Shown: positions 7,889 to 16,695, counted from the stretch's first letter. The stretch is DNA of 64,000 nucleotides from Deltaproteobacteria bacterium (GCA_016219185.1 JACRBZ010000073.1:1-64000); one strand, 5' to 3'. A program made the numbers and translations. The notes: a model not told the origin generated them from the sequence alone.

Positions 7889-7970
7889 AGCTCACTTTTC
7901 TCCTTAAACAGTTAAAATGTTATGAAAACATCAGTTGGTATCATGTAATCTTAGCGCCACGAAAACTTAT
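7889..7970 (-). repeat. Duplicated fdh-like upstream region, copy 1
   Basis: The region upstream of the interrupted gene aligns with 11792-11876 upstream of its paralogue. Shared stretches (plus strand) are CTCACTTTTCTCCTTAAACA, TCATGTAATCTT and CGCCACGAAAACTT. The duplication therefore included the promoter and ribosome site (AAGGAGAAAAGTGAG). The rest of 7971-8161 shows no gene. Confidence 0.8.
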
Positions 7971-8161
7971 CGCCGGTCCGTTTGTGCTGCCAGCGGATAT
8001 CGCCAAGTGTGATGATCAGGGCAAGCCGGATAGCCAGCCAACAAAAGAAAGCCTATTCAATTATGCCAAAATTGACATATCGAATGGGTTAAGAAACAGT
8101 TTGCCGAAATATTTTCAATCAGCAAAAAAATTAAGGAATAGAAACTTGCTTGTGTTTCATG

Positions 8162-8941
8162 CTATTTTCCCGACCAGTTGGGCTGACGTTTTTCCAGAAA
8201 AGCGGATACCCCTTCTTTGGCATCATCTGCGCTGCAGAGACGGGCAAAAGCTTCGTTCATATAGTCAAAAGCCTTGTGGTAATCCATATCTTCCGCCGTA
8301 TAGAAAGATTTTTTGGCAATCTGAACCGCAATGGGACTTTTTTGAGCCAGTACCGCGGCCCAATCCCGCGTTTCCTGATCCAGATTCTCCCTTGCACATA
8401 TCTTGTTGACAAGACCCATTTCCAGAGCCCGAGACGCTGGAATCAGGTCACCGTAAAGCAGAAGCTCCAGGGATCGTTTCCTTCCCACGGATCGCGCTAT
8501 CGGAACGATCGGCCCGACGCAGTTCAGCCCCACGTTGATGGCTGTCAATCCCATTTTGGCGCTGTCGGCCGCGACCGCCAGGTCACATGCAGCCACCAGC
8601 CCCGCGCCGTTGGCCGCCGCAACCCCATGAACCTGAGCAATCACCGGTTTTTTCATTGTACTGATGGCGGCCAGGGGAGATTCCATCAGTTCGATCCAGT
8701 TCCGGTATTCCAGGGTGGATTTGCCATACAGTTCATTGATGTCGATTCCGGCGCAGAACGCCTTGCCGCTTCCCTTGATGATGACCACGCGAACCCGCCT
8801 GTCCGCATCCAAGTCTGCAAGTGCCTGATGGAGATCCGTCGCCATCTGGGTCGTAAAGGTATTGAGCTGTTCGGGGCGGTTGAGCGTAAGAGTTCCAACA
8901 TAATTATCGCCGACTTCCATGATAACTGTTTGATACGTCAT
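8162..8941 (-). CDS. Enoyl-CoA hydratase-related (ECHDC3-like) crotonase-fold protein
   Basis: A 259-residue crotonase-superfamily protein with the CoA/oxyanion segments AFCAGIDINELYG and VHGVAAANGAGLVAACDLAV. The two glutamates that hydrate the double bond in classical enoyl-CoA hydratases are missing: GAGLVAA stands where GGCELAM is usual, and MGLTAINVGL replaces the PE motif. The NVGLNCVGPIVPIAR segment resembles the ECHDC3 group, whose reaction is not settled. It lies between the two fdh-like paralogues on the same strand, with its own ribosome site (AAGGAGCTCAAATG). An isomerase, thioesterase-like or non-catalytic CoA-binding role is possible. Confidence 0.8.
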   Translation of the reverse strand: MTYQTVIMEVGDNYVGTLTLNRPEQLNTFTTQMATDLHQALADLDADRRVRVVIIKGSGKAFCAGIDINELYGKSTLEYRNWIELMESPLAAISTMKKPVIAQVHGVAAANGAGLVAACDLAVAADSAKMGLTAINVGLNCVGPIVPIARSVGRKRSLELLLYGDLIPASRALEMGLVNKICARENLDQETRDWAAVLAQKSPIAVQIAKKSFYTAEDMDYHKAFDYMNEAFARLCSADDAKEGVSAFLEKRQPNWSGK

Positions 8942-8969
8942 TTGAGCTCCTTGTAGTGTTAGTAAGTAT

Positions 8970-8988
8970 CCCCCGGCAGAGCCGGGGG
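8970..8988. repeat. GC-rich hairpin upstream of crotonase gene
   Basis: CCCCCGGC (8970-8977) pairs with GCCGGGGG (8981-8988) across AGA, followed on the plus strand by only three T residues. It lies between the end of the intact fdh-like gene and the start of the crotonase gene. It may attenuate transcription between them, but the T tract is missing on the transcribed (minus) strand. Confidence 0.5.
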
Positions 8989-9115
8989 TTTACCCATTAT
9001 TAATGATGAACGGTGGATAATGAACCATTTGTCACCGAATATGGTTTTGATCAAGATTTGCCGTGACTTCGGGTCGATCACAATCTGAATCTTCCCGAAT
9101 TGCACCAGGTAACCA

Positions 9116-11791
9116 TCAGGCTGCCTTGGAAAGCCTCACCGCGCATACCTTGTATTCCGGAATCTTAGCAATTGGATCCAAAGCAGCATTGGTAAGGCGG
9201 TTGGCTGCGGCCTGTGCGAAATGGAAGGGGATAAACACGGTTCCATCAACTGCCATTTCAGAAACCTTGATGACGGTTGTAATAATCCCTCTGCGAGATG
9301 CGATATCCACTTTGTTGCCTTCCGAAAGACCTATTTTCCCGGCATCGTTTGAAGAGATTTCCACAAAACACTCCGGCGCACGTTCGTTGAGCCCTTCGGT
9401 TTTCATGGTCATCGTGCCGGTGTGATACTGGTAGAGCACGCGGCCCGTGGTCAGGTAAAGCGGATAGTCTTCGGTGGTCTGTTCCGCCGGCGGAATATAT
9501 TCAATGCCGAAAAACACCCCTTTTCCGATAGGAAACTTATCCTTGTGCAGGATGGGGGTTCCGGGGTGCGTTGCATCCGGGCAGGGCCAGTGAATTCCAT
9601 CATTTTCAATCCGGGAATATGAAATCCCGGCATAGGAAGGCGTGACTCGTGAAATTTCTTCCATGATGGCGCGGCTGTTTTCATAGCTCATGGCATGGCC
9701 CATTCGCGTGGCGATTTCACAGGTGATTTTCCAGTCATCCCAGGCCTCTCCAGGCGGATCTACGGCCTTTCGAACCCGCAGAACCTTGCGTTCGGTATTG
9801 GTAAATGTGCCGTCTTTTTCCGCAAAACACCGGGACGGCAGAACCACATCCGCCTGCTTTGCGGTTTCGGTCATAAAAATGTCCTGAACCACCAGAAAAT
9901 CCAGATTCGCAATACTTTTCTCGGCATGATTCAGATCCGGGTCCGATACCAGGGGATTCTCGCCGATGATGTAAAGGGCTTTCAACTCCCCGCTGTGGGC
10001 CTTGGGGATCATCTCGGTTGCTTTAAGTCCTATCTTGTCCGGAAGGCCTGAAACGCCCCAGGCTTTTTCCATGCGGCTTCTGGCCGCCGCATCGGTCACA
10101 CTCTGATAACCGGAATAGACATTCGGAAGCGCGCCCATGTCGCAGGCGCCCTGCACATTGTTCTGGCCCCTTAACGGATTGACGCCGCCGCCCTCGATCC
10201 CAAGATTGCCGCAGAGCATGGCCAGATTGGCCAGGGATTTGACATTGTCCGTTCCGGTGCTGTGCTGGGTGATTCCCATGCAGTACAGAATGCTGCCTGC
10301 CTTAGCACCGGCATAGAGCCTGGCCGCATCGATCAGGTCTTGCGTCGGAATCCCGGTAATGGCTTCGACGAATTCGGGGGTATATTTTTCAACCACCTGT
10401 TTCAGCTCATCAAATCCGACCGTGCGGTTTTCGACAAAGGCCTTGTCATAAAGCCCTTCCTCAATGATGACATGCATCATACCGTTGATCCAGGCCACAT
10501 CGGTGCCCAGATTCTGGCGGAGCCACATATCGGCAAAACCGGTCATACTGATCCTTCTTGGATCGACCACAATCAGTTTTGCAGTTTTTTTCATCGCGGT
10601 TCTTTTTATAAACGTGGAAAGAACCGGATGTGTTTCGGTGGTGTTGGACCCGGTAATCAGGATGACATCTGCTTTTTCAAAATCCCCGATGGGATTTGTC
10701 ATGGCGCCGCTTCCGAAAGATGCGGCCAGACCGGCCACGGTGGAGGCATGGCAGAGGCGGGCGCAGTGGTCGATATTGTTGGTTTTCAGTACTGCCCGTG
10801 TAAACTTGTTGGCGATGTAATTTTCTTCATTGGTGATTCTTGCCGAGGACAGCACCCCGATGCTGTCGGGTCCATGGGTTGTCTTGATTTCTCCCAGTCG
10901 GTCCGCAACGAGGCTCAGGGCTTCATCCCAGGATGCCGGCCGGAACTTGCCATTTACCTTGATAAGGGGAGTGGTCAGGCGCTCCGGGGAATGAATGAAA
11001 TCAAATCCATATCTTCCCTTTACACATAAGCTCCCCTTGTTGGGTTCGGCATCATCTACGCCGGTCACCTGGACAATCTTGCCGTTCTTCACATGCAGCA
11101 GTTGCTGACATCCGACACCGCAATAGGGACAGGTGGTGCGTATCCGGGTCGTTTCCCACGACCGCCAGCGAAATGAGGATTTGTTCTCGAGCATGCCGCC
11201 CACGGGACATACCTGCACGCACTCGCCGCAGGAAACGCATTTGTCCCGGTTAAAGGAAAGCTGAGGTCCGTCTTCCGTATTTTCGATATCAAGGGCGCCG
11301 ATGTTCTGTATTTCCTTGCAGGCATTGACACAGCGCTGACATAAAATACAGCGCTCCGGCCAATGTTTGATAAAGGATGTATGATATGCGGAAGTAAACT
11401 TTCGTTTGGGCACCTGACAGTCGATACTTTTAATGCCGTACTCGACAGTAAGATCCTGAAGCATGCATGCGCCTGCCTTATCACAAACAGGACAATCCAG
11501 TGGGTGGTTTGCCAAAATCAGTTTCAATGCATCCTGGCGCATATGGAAAAGACGATCCGATTGGGTCGCAACCGACATGCCATCCTCAACCGGCGTTGTA
11601 CACGCGGTCACGGGCTCGGATTGCCCGTCCACTTCGACAACGCACAAGCGGCAAGACCCGATTGGGTTTAATCTTTCATGATAGCAGAGCGTTGGTATTA
11701 TTATGCCTGTATTTTTTGCCGCCTCAAGAATTGTGAAACCTTTTGGAGTGGTTATTTCTTTGTTGTCAATCGTCAGCCGAATCATGTTCAT
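9116..11791 (-). CDS. Formate dehydrogenase-like alpha subunit (NuoG-headed molybdopterin oxidoreductase)
   Basis: An 891-residue protein. Domains in order: [2Fe-2S] ferredoxin domain (residues 1-80, CYHERLNPIGSCRLCVVE), NuoG Cys3His motif (HPLDCPVCDKAGAC), two 4Fe-4S clusters (CILCQRCVNAC, CVSCGECVQVC), then the CPYCGVGC cluster and the molybdopterin catalytic and dinucleotide-binding domains. The active-site region reads DHCARLCHAS, with Cys at the Sec/Cys ligand position, so the enzyme does not depend on selenium. The architecture is that of soluble NAD- or ferredoxin-linked formate dehydrogenase catalytic subunits, but no NuoE/F-like partners are nearby, so the electron acceptor is unknown. 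Formate is the likely but unproven substrate. Citrate synthase lies directly upstream. Confidence 0.85.
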   Translation of the reverse strand: MNMIRLTIDNKEITTPKGFTILEAAKNTGIIIPTLCYHERLNPIGSCRLCVVEVDGQSEPVTACTTPVEDGMSVATQSDRLFHMRQDALKLILANHPLDCPVCDKAGACMLQDLTVEYGIKSIDCQVPKRKFTSAYHTSFIKHWPERCILCQRCVNACKEIQNIGALDIENTEDGPQLSFNRDKCVSCGECVQVCPVGGMLENKSSFRWRSWETTRIRTTCPYCGVGCQQLLHVKNGKIVQVTGVDDAEPNKGSLCVKGRYGFDFIHSPERLTTPLIKVNGKFRPASWDEALSLVADRLGEIKTTHGPDSIGVLSSARITNEENYIANKFTRAVLKTNNIDHCARLCHASTVAGLAASFGSGAMTNPIGDFEKADVILITGSNTTETHPVLSTFIKRTAMKKTAKLIVVDPRRISMTGFADMWLRQNLGTDVAWINGMMHVIIEEGLYDKAFVENRTVGFDELKQVVEKYTPEFVEAITGIPTQDLIDAARLYAGAKAGSILYCMGITQHSTGTDNVKSLANLAMLCGNLGIEGGGVNPLRGQNNVQGACDMGALPNVYSGYQSVTDAAARSRMEKAWGVSGLPDKIGLKATEMIPKAHSGELKALYIIGENPLVSDPDLNHAEKSIANLDFLVVQDIFMTETAKQADVVLPSRCFAEKDGTFTNTERKVLRVRKAVDPPGEAWDDWKITCEIATRMGHAMSYENSRAIMEEISRVTPSYAGISYSRIENDGIHWPCPDATHPGTPILHKDKFPIGKGVFFGIEYIPPAEQTTEDYPLYLTTGRVLYQYHTGTMTMKTEGLNERAPECFVEISSNDAGKIGLSEGNKVDIASRRGIITTVIKVSEMAVDGTVFIPFHFAQAAANRLTNAALDPIAKIPEYKVCAVRLSKAA

Positions 11792-11876
11792 AACTCACTT
11801 TTCTCCTTAAACAGTTCAAATGTTATATTTGAAAACATTCGTTGGTGTCATGTAATCTTTTCGCCACGAAAACTTG
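11792..11876 (-). repeat. Duplicated fdh-like upstream region, copy 2
   Basis: Counterpart of 7889-7970. It differs by a short insertion (ATTTG) and scattered changes. Together with the very similar first 212 residues of the two proteins, it marks the duplicated unit. Confidence 0.8.
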
Positions 11877-11908
11877 TCTCAGGGTGGTGACGCCATTTGT
11901 CCGGCTCC

Positions 11909-13186
11909 CTATCGCTGGTCAATCGGCGTATAGCGGGTCTTGCCAAGACCGGTATAGATCTGACGCGGGCGGCTCAGCCGCCAGTTGGGATCATCCAGAC
12001 TTTCCTTCCACTGGGCAATCCAGCCAGGAAGCCTGCCGATGGCAAACATCACGGTAAACATGTTGGTGGGAATTCCCATGGCCCGAAGCACGATCCCGCT
12101 GTAAAAATCGATGTTCGGGTAAAGGTGATGTTCGATAAAATAATCGTCGCTGACCGCCGCATCCTCCAACTGCTTGGCGATATCCAGCAGCGGATCGTTG
12201 ATCTTTAATTTATCCAAAACCTTGTCACACATTTTTTTCATGATTCTGGCGCGCGGATCATACGTCTTGTACACCCTGTGGCCGAATCCCATCAGCCGGA
12301 ACGGATCTTTTTTGTCTTTCGCTCGCTCAATGGCCCGCTTGACATCCCCGCCGCTCTTTAGAATGCTTTCCAGCATTTCGATTACCGCCTGATTGGCGCC
12401 CCCATGGAGCGGCCCCCAGAGCGCGGCGACCCCTGCTGAGATCGCCGCATACAGATTGACCCGGCCACTTCCCACCATGCGAACCGTTGAGGTCGAGCAG
12501 TTCTGTTCGTGATCCGCATGAAGAATCCAGAAGACATTCAGTGCTTGCACCAGCGTGTTGTCAATATAATACGGCCTGACCGGATTATCGAACATCATGT
12601 TCAGGAAATTGGCGGGGTAATTCAGATCCGGCCGGGGATAAATGACCTTGTGACCCCGTGATATTTTATAGGACATTGCGGCGAGGGTGCGGACCTTGGA
12701 CAGCAGGCGGGTAACCGTCAGATTGATTTCTTCTTCGTTGATTTTCAGCTCCGGATAAAAGCTTCTAAGGGCTGTCACCATCGCGGACATGATCCCCATG
12801 GGATGGGAGGCCCTGGGAAAATTCTGGAAAAAAAACTGCATATCCTCATGAATCAGGGAATTGTCATTTAAAAGGACAGAGAATTGATTCAACTCCTGGC
12901 TGGTCGGCAGTTTTCCGTTAATCAGCAGATAGGCGGTTTCCGTAAAAATGGAATGTTCGGCAAGATCTTCAACCGGAATCCCCCGATATCGCAAAATGCC
13001 TTTTTCTCCGTCCATGAAAGTGATGGCACTGGTGCAGCTTCCGGTATTGGCAAAACCGGGATCAAGGGTTATCAGGCCGGTGGTCTTGCGAAGGTTTGAA
13101 ATATCGATGCCTTTTTCACCCTCTGATCCGACAATAATCGGCAGTTCGCAGACTTTATCCCCAAAAATGATTTTAACTGTTTCCAT
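11909..13186 (-). CDS. gltA: Citrate synthase (type II)
   Basis: A 425-residue protein, normal length for the bacterial type II enzyme. Catalytic landmarks are visible: the first histidine in ALWGPLHGGANQAVIEML, FGHRVYKTYDPRA with the second histidine, and the aspartate in LYPNIDFYSGIVL. The N-terminal beta-domain (VGSEGEKGIDISNLRKTTGL) and LDPGFANTGSC match GltA. It condenses acetyl-CoA with oxaloacetate, the entry step of an oxidative citric acid cycle, as used by complete-oxidising anaerobes. It is monocistronic or leads into the fdh-like gene 118 bases away. Confidence 0.95.
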   Translation of the reverse strand: METVKIIFGDKVCELPIIVGSEGEKGIDISNLRKTTGLITLDPGFANTGSCTSAITFMDGEKGILRYRGIPVEDLAEHSIFTETAYLLINGKLPTSQELNQFSVLLNDNSLIHEDMQFFFQNFPRASHPMGIMSAMVTALRSFYPELKINEEEINLTVTRLLSKVRTLAAMSYKISRGHKVIYPRPDLNYPANFLNMMFDNPVRPYYIDNTLVQALNVFWILHADHEQNCSTSTVRMVGSGRVNLYAAISAGVAALWGPLHGGANQAVIEMLESILKSGGDVKRAIERAKDKKDPFRLMGFGHRVYKTYDPRARIMKKMCDKVLDKLKINDPLLDIAKQLEDAAVSDDYFIEHHLYPNIDFYSGIVLRAMGIPTNMFTVMFAIGRLPGWIAQWKESLDDPNWRLSRPRQIYTGLGKTRYTPIDQR

Positions 13187-13306
13187 CGTGTGTTTTTCCT
13201 ATCCTTCCCATAATTCACGGGGATCAGTGCCAGGAGGCAGTTGCCACTAAAAACACCCCTGGTCACCGTCCCATCGTTTCGCGTGGTGTTTATGAAACCG
13301 CGGTCA

Positions 13307-14029
13307 TCACTGTGTCTTTTTTTGAGATTCCAGAATCTGTCTATAGACGCTGAGCTGAATCTCCGGCTTGATGGGGCTGTCGGTCTTCAGCAAAATGACA
13401 TCGTAATAACGGCCGGGATTTTTTTTCAGGTTCTCAACGGTTAGAATGTATATTGTCGTGTTGTTTTCCTGTTTATCTTCAATTTTCACCTGAATATCGG
13501 TACCACTTTTCGCTTTTGTTTCCAAAATCTTGAATGGATATTTGGAGTCTGGCGCAATGGTAACAGACCCGCTGATGGGCTCGCCGGCGTTTCCCCGTAA
13601 AATCAGTTTATCCGGAATGATGTTTGCAAATTTTTCAACATTGCCGGTGATTACAAGCGTCACATCAGGCTGCTTTGCAGCGCTGGTTTCCACCAGGACG
13701 CTCTTCTTCAGCAGGATTCCGCCGTATCCGGTGGTGTTCACTTTGAGGGTAATTTTTCCATCGCCGCCGGCGGGGATCTGTTGCGTATAAGAGACCGCCG
13801 TGCACCCGCAACTTGTTTTGACGTTCAGAATGGATAGGACGTCGGTTCCTTTATTCATGACGGCAAAATCATGGACAACTTCCGTACCTTCCACAACCGA
13901 TTGAAAAGTAAACTGAGTTTCCGGAATGAAGACCTGGATTTGCTCCTGCTTATCTTCAGCGCTGGAGATCAGGGGAAGAGCCACAAGGTATGTCACGAGA
14001 ATAAATTGTAAATAACGGTTGAACTTCAT
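13307..14029 (-). CDS. Exported DUF1573 protein
   Basis: A 240-residue protein with an N-terminal signal peptide (YLQFILVTYLVALPLISSAE) and a DUF1573 domain at about residues 30-130. The domain shows the usual NKGTDVLSILNVKTSCGCTA motif and VNTTGYGGILLKKSVLV. DUF1573 proteins have an Ig-like/ASPM fold and are exported, and no function is established. Start 14029 follows GGAGG, and a longer in-frame start at 14074 has none. It has a long leader that holds a pseudoknot-like element (14093-14150) and may be transcribed from the 14368-14412 promoter motif. Confidence 0.85.
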   Translation of the reverse strand: MKFNRYLQFILVTYLVALPLISSAEDKQEQIQVFIPETQFTFQSVVEGTEVVHDFAVMNKGTDVLSILNVKTSCGCTAVSYTQQIPAGGDGKITLKVNTTGYGGILLKKSVLVETSAAKQPDVTLVITGNVEKFANIIPDKLILRGNAGEPISGSVTIAPDSKYPFKILETKAKSGTDIQVKIEDKQENNTTIYILTVENLKKNPGRYYDVILLKTDSPIKPEIQLSVYRQILESQKKTQ

Positions 14030-14065
14030 AAACTTAACCTCCGATAGATAGTTTTTTGACTTTTT

Positions 14066-14080
14066 CGGCAACAATTGCCG
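14066..14080 (-). repeat. Short hairpin in DUF1573 leader
   Basis: CGGCAA (14066-14071) pairs with TTGCCG (14075-14080) over a three-base loop. In minus-strand RNA it is followed by AAAAAG and lies about 25 bases before the Shine-Dalgarno GGAGG. It is too short to be called more than a potential stem. Confidence 0.35.
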
Positions 14081-14092
14081 ATATGAAATAAA

Positions 14093-14150
14093 GGGCAGTC
14101 CGACTTAAGCAGATATTTGGCGTTCCCCAGAGGACTGCCCAAGGGGGAAC
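14093..14150 (-). ncRNA. Candidate pseudoknot-forming leader RNA
   Basis: Two perfect helices interlock. GGGCAGTCC (14093-14101) pairs with GGACTGCCC (14132-14140), and GTTCCCC (14122-14128), which lies in that loop, pairs with GGGGAAC (14144-14150). This is an H-type pseudoknot topology on either strand. On the minus strand it would sit in the leader of the DUF1573 gene, some 50 bases before its ribosome site. I do not recognise a known riboswitch class. It could instead be a protein-bound DNA palindrome. Confidence 0.45.
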
Positions 14151-14367
14151 ACCACCGGACAGGTACAAAAACCCATGAAAACATTCTGAGAAAAGACGGA
14201 AAGAAGGAAAAATGACAGCCGATTAGGGAGTATTAAAGGACATGATCTTTCGGTCTTTTCCTGCGCCCGCCAGCCCGGGGGCATTCAAACACTTTCAGGT
14301 AAAGCCGAAAAATAAATTCATTGTATGCGCCTTGAAAAGATTTTTAGGGAATGAAGCTTATGTTTAC

Positions 14368-14412
14368 CCCATAATTTATATTTGAGAATAAATCAAATTC
14401 ATAAAAGTTATA
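14368..14412 (-). promoter_or_regulatory. Shared promoter motif A (towards DUF1573 gene)
   Basis: On the minus strand TATAAC-TTTT-ATGAATTTG-ATT occupies 14412-14391, with TTGATT as a -35-like hexamer and TATGGG 17 bases later (14373-14368). It differs from the copy at 25334-25355 at one of 22 positions. The stretch 14151-14642 holds no gene, only this motif and its divergent partner. Confidence 0.55.
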
Positions 14413-14483
14413 GGTTGACCTTTCCTATAGCCGATAAGCATTCATCTCCCAAGTATAGAATATTTGAATGAAATCGCACAATA

Positions 14484-14505
14484 TATAATAAATATGAATT
14501 TGCTT
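14484..14505 (+). promoter_or_regulatory. Shared promoter motif E (towards double-cubane operon 1)
   Basis: TATAAT-AAAT-ATGAATTTG-CTT matches the copy at 25334-25355 at 18 of 22 positions, including all of ATGAATTTG. TATAAA follows 15 bases after TTGCTT, the same geometry as at the second double-cubane operon. It lies 138 bases before the ATG at 14643 and diverges from motif A. Confidence 0.5.
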
Positions 14506-14642
14506 AATAGCTTTTGTTAATATAAATATCTTTCCATGCATCTAAAAATATCATAATCAAAAGGGATTGCAGAGTGATCTGACAAAAATCATAAACATCG
14601 TGCATTTTATTAATTATTAACGGATATGTCGAGGAGACCATC

Positions 14643-15920
14643 ATGAGTGAGGATTACCGTGGAATGTGGAAGGATCTGGGGCTTGACCTGGATGGCCATG
14701 ACGCCCTGCTGAATGTTTTAGGCGGCGCGTATCAGGACATTTATCTGGCTCAAAAAAATCGTCCGGAGGGAATGGGATATTTTGATTTTGTGATGAGCGA
14801 AGTTCATGGTTTGCGGATCCGGGAGCTCCTGGATGAAAAAAAAGCCGGTCGCAAAATCGTTGGGTCGTATTGTGTCTTTGTTCCCGAGGAAATTGCTCTG
14901 GCCGCCAACGCCACCCTGGTGGGGTTGTGCTCCGGCGCGGATTTCGCTACTGCAGAAGTGGAAAAGCTCCTGCCCCGCAATACCTGCGCCCTGATCAAAT
15001 CCTCTTTCGGGTTTAAACTCGGCAAGGTCTGTCCCTATCTGGAAAGCGCGGATATGATCGTGGGTGAGAATACCTGCGACGGCAAGAAAAAAGCCTATGA
15101 ATCGTTGGGGCATCTGGTGAACAATCTTTATGTGATGGACCTGCCCCAGGTCAAATCCGATCAGGGCAGAGCGCTTTTGAAGTCCGAATACCAGCGGTTC
15201 AGGACCGCGGTTGAAGCTCTCACAGGAGTTGTGATTACAGCCGAATCGCTGAAGCAGGCGATTCAGACGGTCAATGCCAAGCGCGCCGCTATTCATCGCC
15301 TCTCGATCCTGCGAAAAGCCGACCCGGCGCCCATATCGGGACTGGATGCGCTATTGGCCAATCAGGTTTTCTTTTATGACAACCCCGCCCGGTTTACGGC
15401 ATCTGTGAATAAAATCTGCGATGAACTGGAAAAACGCATTGCAGAGAAAAAGGGGGTTTTCCCTGAGAAGACGCCCCGGATTCTCATATCCGGTTGTCCC
15501 CAGGCCGTACCCAACTGGAAATTGCCATTTATCATTGAGACCTCGGGTGCGGTGATTGTAGGCGAGGAGTCCTGCGTGGGGGAACGCGGCACCCGCAATC
15601 TTACGGATGCATCCGGCAAAACAGTCGAAGAGATGATGGAAGCCATTGTGGATCGCTATTATCAGGTGGATTGCGCTATATTTACGCCGAATCCGCAGCG
15701 TCTGGAACATATTCAGGAAATGGCCGCCGCATACGAGGCTGACGGCGTCATCCATTACGGCCTGCAGTTCTGCCAACCCTATCTCATGGAATCCATTCCC
15801 GTTGAAAAAGCCCTGGAGGAAAGGAGCATTCCCACCCTGCGCATCGAAACCGATTACAGCATGGAAGATGTCGGCCAATTGAAAACCCGGATTGAAGCCT
15901 TTGTCGAGCAGCTTCGGTAG
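14643..15920 (+). CDS. Double-cubane-cluster-type reductase (2-hydroxyacyl-CoA dehydratase D family), copy 1
   Basis: A 425-residue protein of the HgdB/BcrB superfamily. Cysteine motifs are GSYCVFVPEEI, LPRNTCALIKSS, KVCPYLESADM, ENTCDGKKKAYE, LISGCPQ, EESCVGERG and GLQFCQPY. The PRN-C-LIKSS and TCDGKKK signatures and the single-gene organisation followed by an activator match the double-cubane-cluster protein (DCCP/YjiM) branch rather than heterodimeric acyl-CoA dehydratases. DCCP enzymes use ATP-driven electrons for low-potential reductions of small molecules, and the physiological substrate is unknown. Start 14643 follows GAGGAG. First gene of a run that continues to DUF169 at 21092. Confidence 0.85.
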   Translation: MSEDYRGMWKDLGLDLDGHDALLNVLGGAYQDIYLAQKNRPEGMGYFDFVMSEVHGLRIRELLDEKKAGRKIVGSYCVFVPEEIALAANATLVGLCSGADFATAEVEKLLPRNTCALIKSSFGFKLGKVCPYLESADMIVGENTCDGKKKAYESLGHLVNNLYVMDLPQVKSDQGRALLKSEYQRFRTAVEALTGVVITAESLKQAIQTVNAKRAAIHRLSILRKADPAPISGLDALLANQVFFYDNPARFTASVNKICDELEKRIAEKKGVFPEKTPRILISGCPQAVPNWKLPFIIETSGAVIVGEESCVGERGTRNLTDASGKTVEEMMEAIVDRYYQVDCAIFTPNPQRLEHIQEMAAAYEADGVIHYGLQFCQPYLMESIPVEKALEERSIPTLRIETDYSMEDVGQLKTRIEAFVEQLR

Positions 15921-15936
15921 CTTTTTGGAGATCAGG

Positions 15937-16695
15937 ATGCGTAAGCGTTTTGCAGGAATCGATATCGGATCGCGCACCATTGAACTGGTGGTGGTGGATG
16001 AATCGGGAAAAATCGTGATCGGTCTTCAGACAGACACCGGCTTTGACCCGATGGCCGCAGCCAAAGAGCTGATCCATGGCGTGGAATATGATCGCATCAT
16101 GGCCACGGGATACGGCCGGAATCTGTTTGAGATTTCATTTGATACGCTGACGGTCACGGAAATTAAAGCCCACGCCATAGGGGCGCGGGCTTTTTTCTCC
16201 GATGTTCAGGCGGTGCTGGATATCGGCGGTCAGGACAGCAAGGCCATCAGTCTGTTTGAATCCGGCAAGGTGAAAAAATTTGAGATGAACGATCGGTGCG
16301 CCGCCGGTACCGGAAAATTCCTGGAAATTATGGCCAAAAGCCTGGGTTTTGACATCGAAACCTTTGGCCGGGAAGCACTACTGGCGGAAAAAGATCTTGC
16401 TATTTCCAGTATGTGCACGGTATTTGCCGAATCCGAGGTCACCTCCCTGATCGCCAAGGGGAAAAACCGCCGGGAAATCGCCCGCGGCCTTCACACCAGC
16501 GTCATTCAGCGGGCTGCCGGCATGATCAACCGGGTGTCTTCCGCCGGCGATATTGTTTTTACCGGCGGAGTTGCCAAAAATCCCTGCATGCGGCGTTTTC
16601 TGGCGGAAACACTGGGCAGAAACGTTCTGGTGCCGGAAGATCCACAACTTGTCGGCGCCCTGGGCGCAGCACTTCTGGCGATGGAAATCCCGTGA
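15937..16695 (+). CDS. ATP-dependent activator (HgdC/BcrD-type archerase)
   Basis: A 252-residue BadF/BadG/BcrA/BcrD-family ATPase. It has the ASKHA phosphate loop FAGIDIGSRTIELVVVD, ATGYGR, LDIGGQDSKAI, and the two cysteines of the bridging 4Fe-4S cluster (NDRCAAGTGKF and SSMCTVFAESEV). The homodimer would bind one cluster and couple ATP hydrolysis to electron transfer into the double-cubane protein just upstream. The start at 15937 follows GGAG, and an upstream in-frame start at 15892 overlaps the previous gene. Only one activator is encoded in the window, so it may also serve the second reductase at 25570. Confidence 0.92.
   Translation: MRKRFAGIDIGSRTIELVVVDESGKIVIGLQTDTGFDPMAAAKELIHGVEYDRIMATGYGRNLFEISFDTLTVTEIKAHAIGARAFFSDVQAVLDIGGQDSKAISLFESGKVKKFEMNDRCAAGTGKFLEIMAKSLGFDIETFGREALLAEKDLAISSMCTVFAESEVTSLIAKGKNRREIARGLHTSVIQRAAGMINRVSSAGDIVFTGGVAKNPCMRRFLAETLGRNVLVPEDPQLVGALGAALLAMEIP

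Noticed and set aside
8970..8991. Rho-independent terminator
   Set aside because: The stem is strong, but only three T residues follow on the plus strand and none on the minus strand, which is the transcribed one.
14643..16695. 2-hydroxyglutaryl- or benzoyl-CoA reductase/dehydratase system
   Set aside because: Those enzymes need two different HgdA/HgdB-like subunits. Only one is present, with single-subunit double-cubane signatures.
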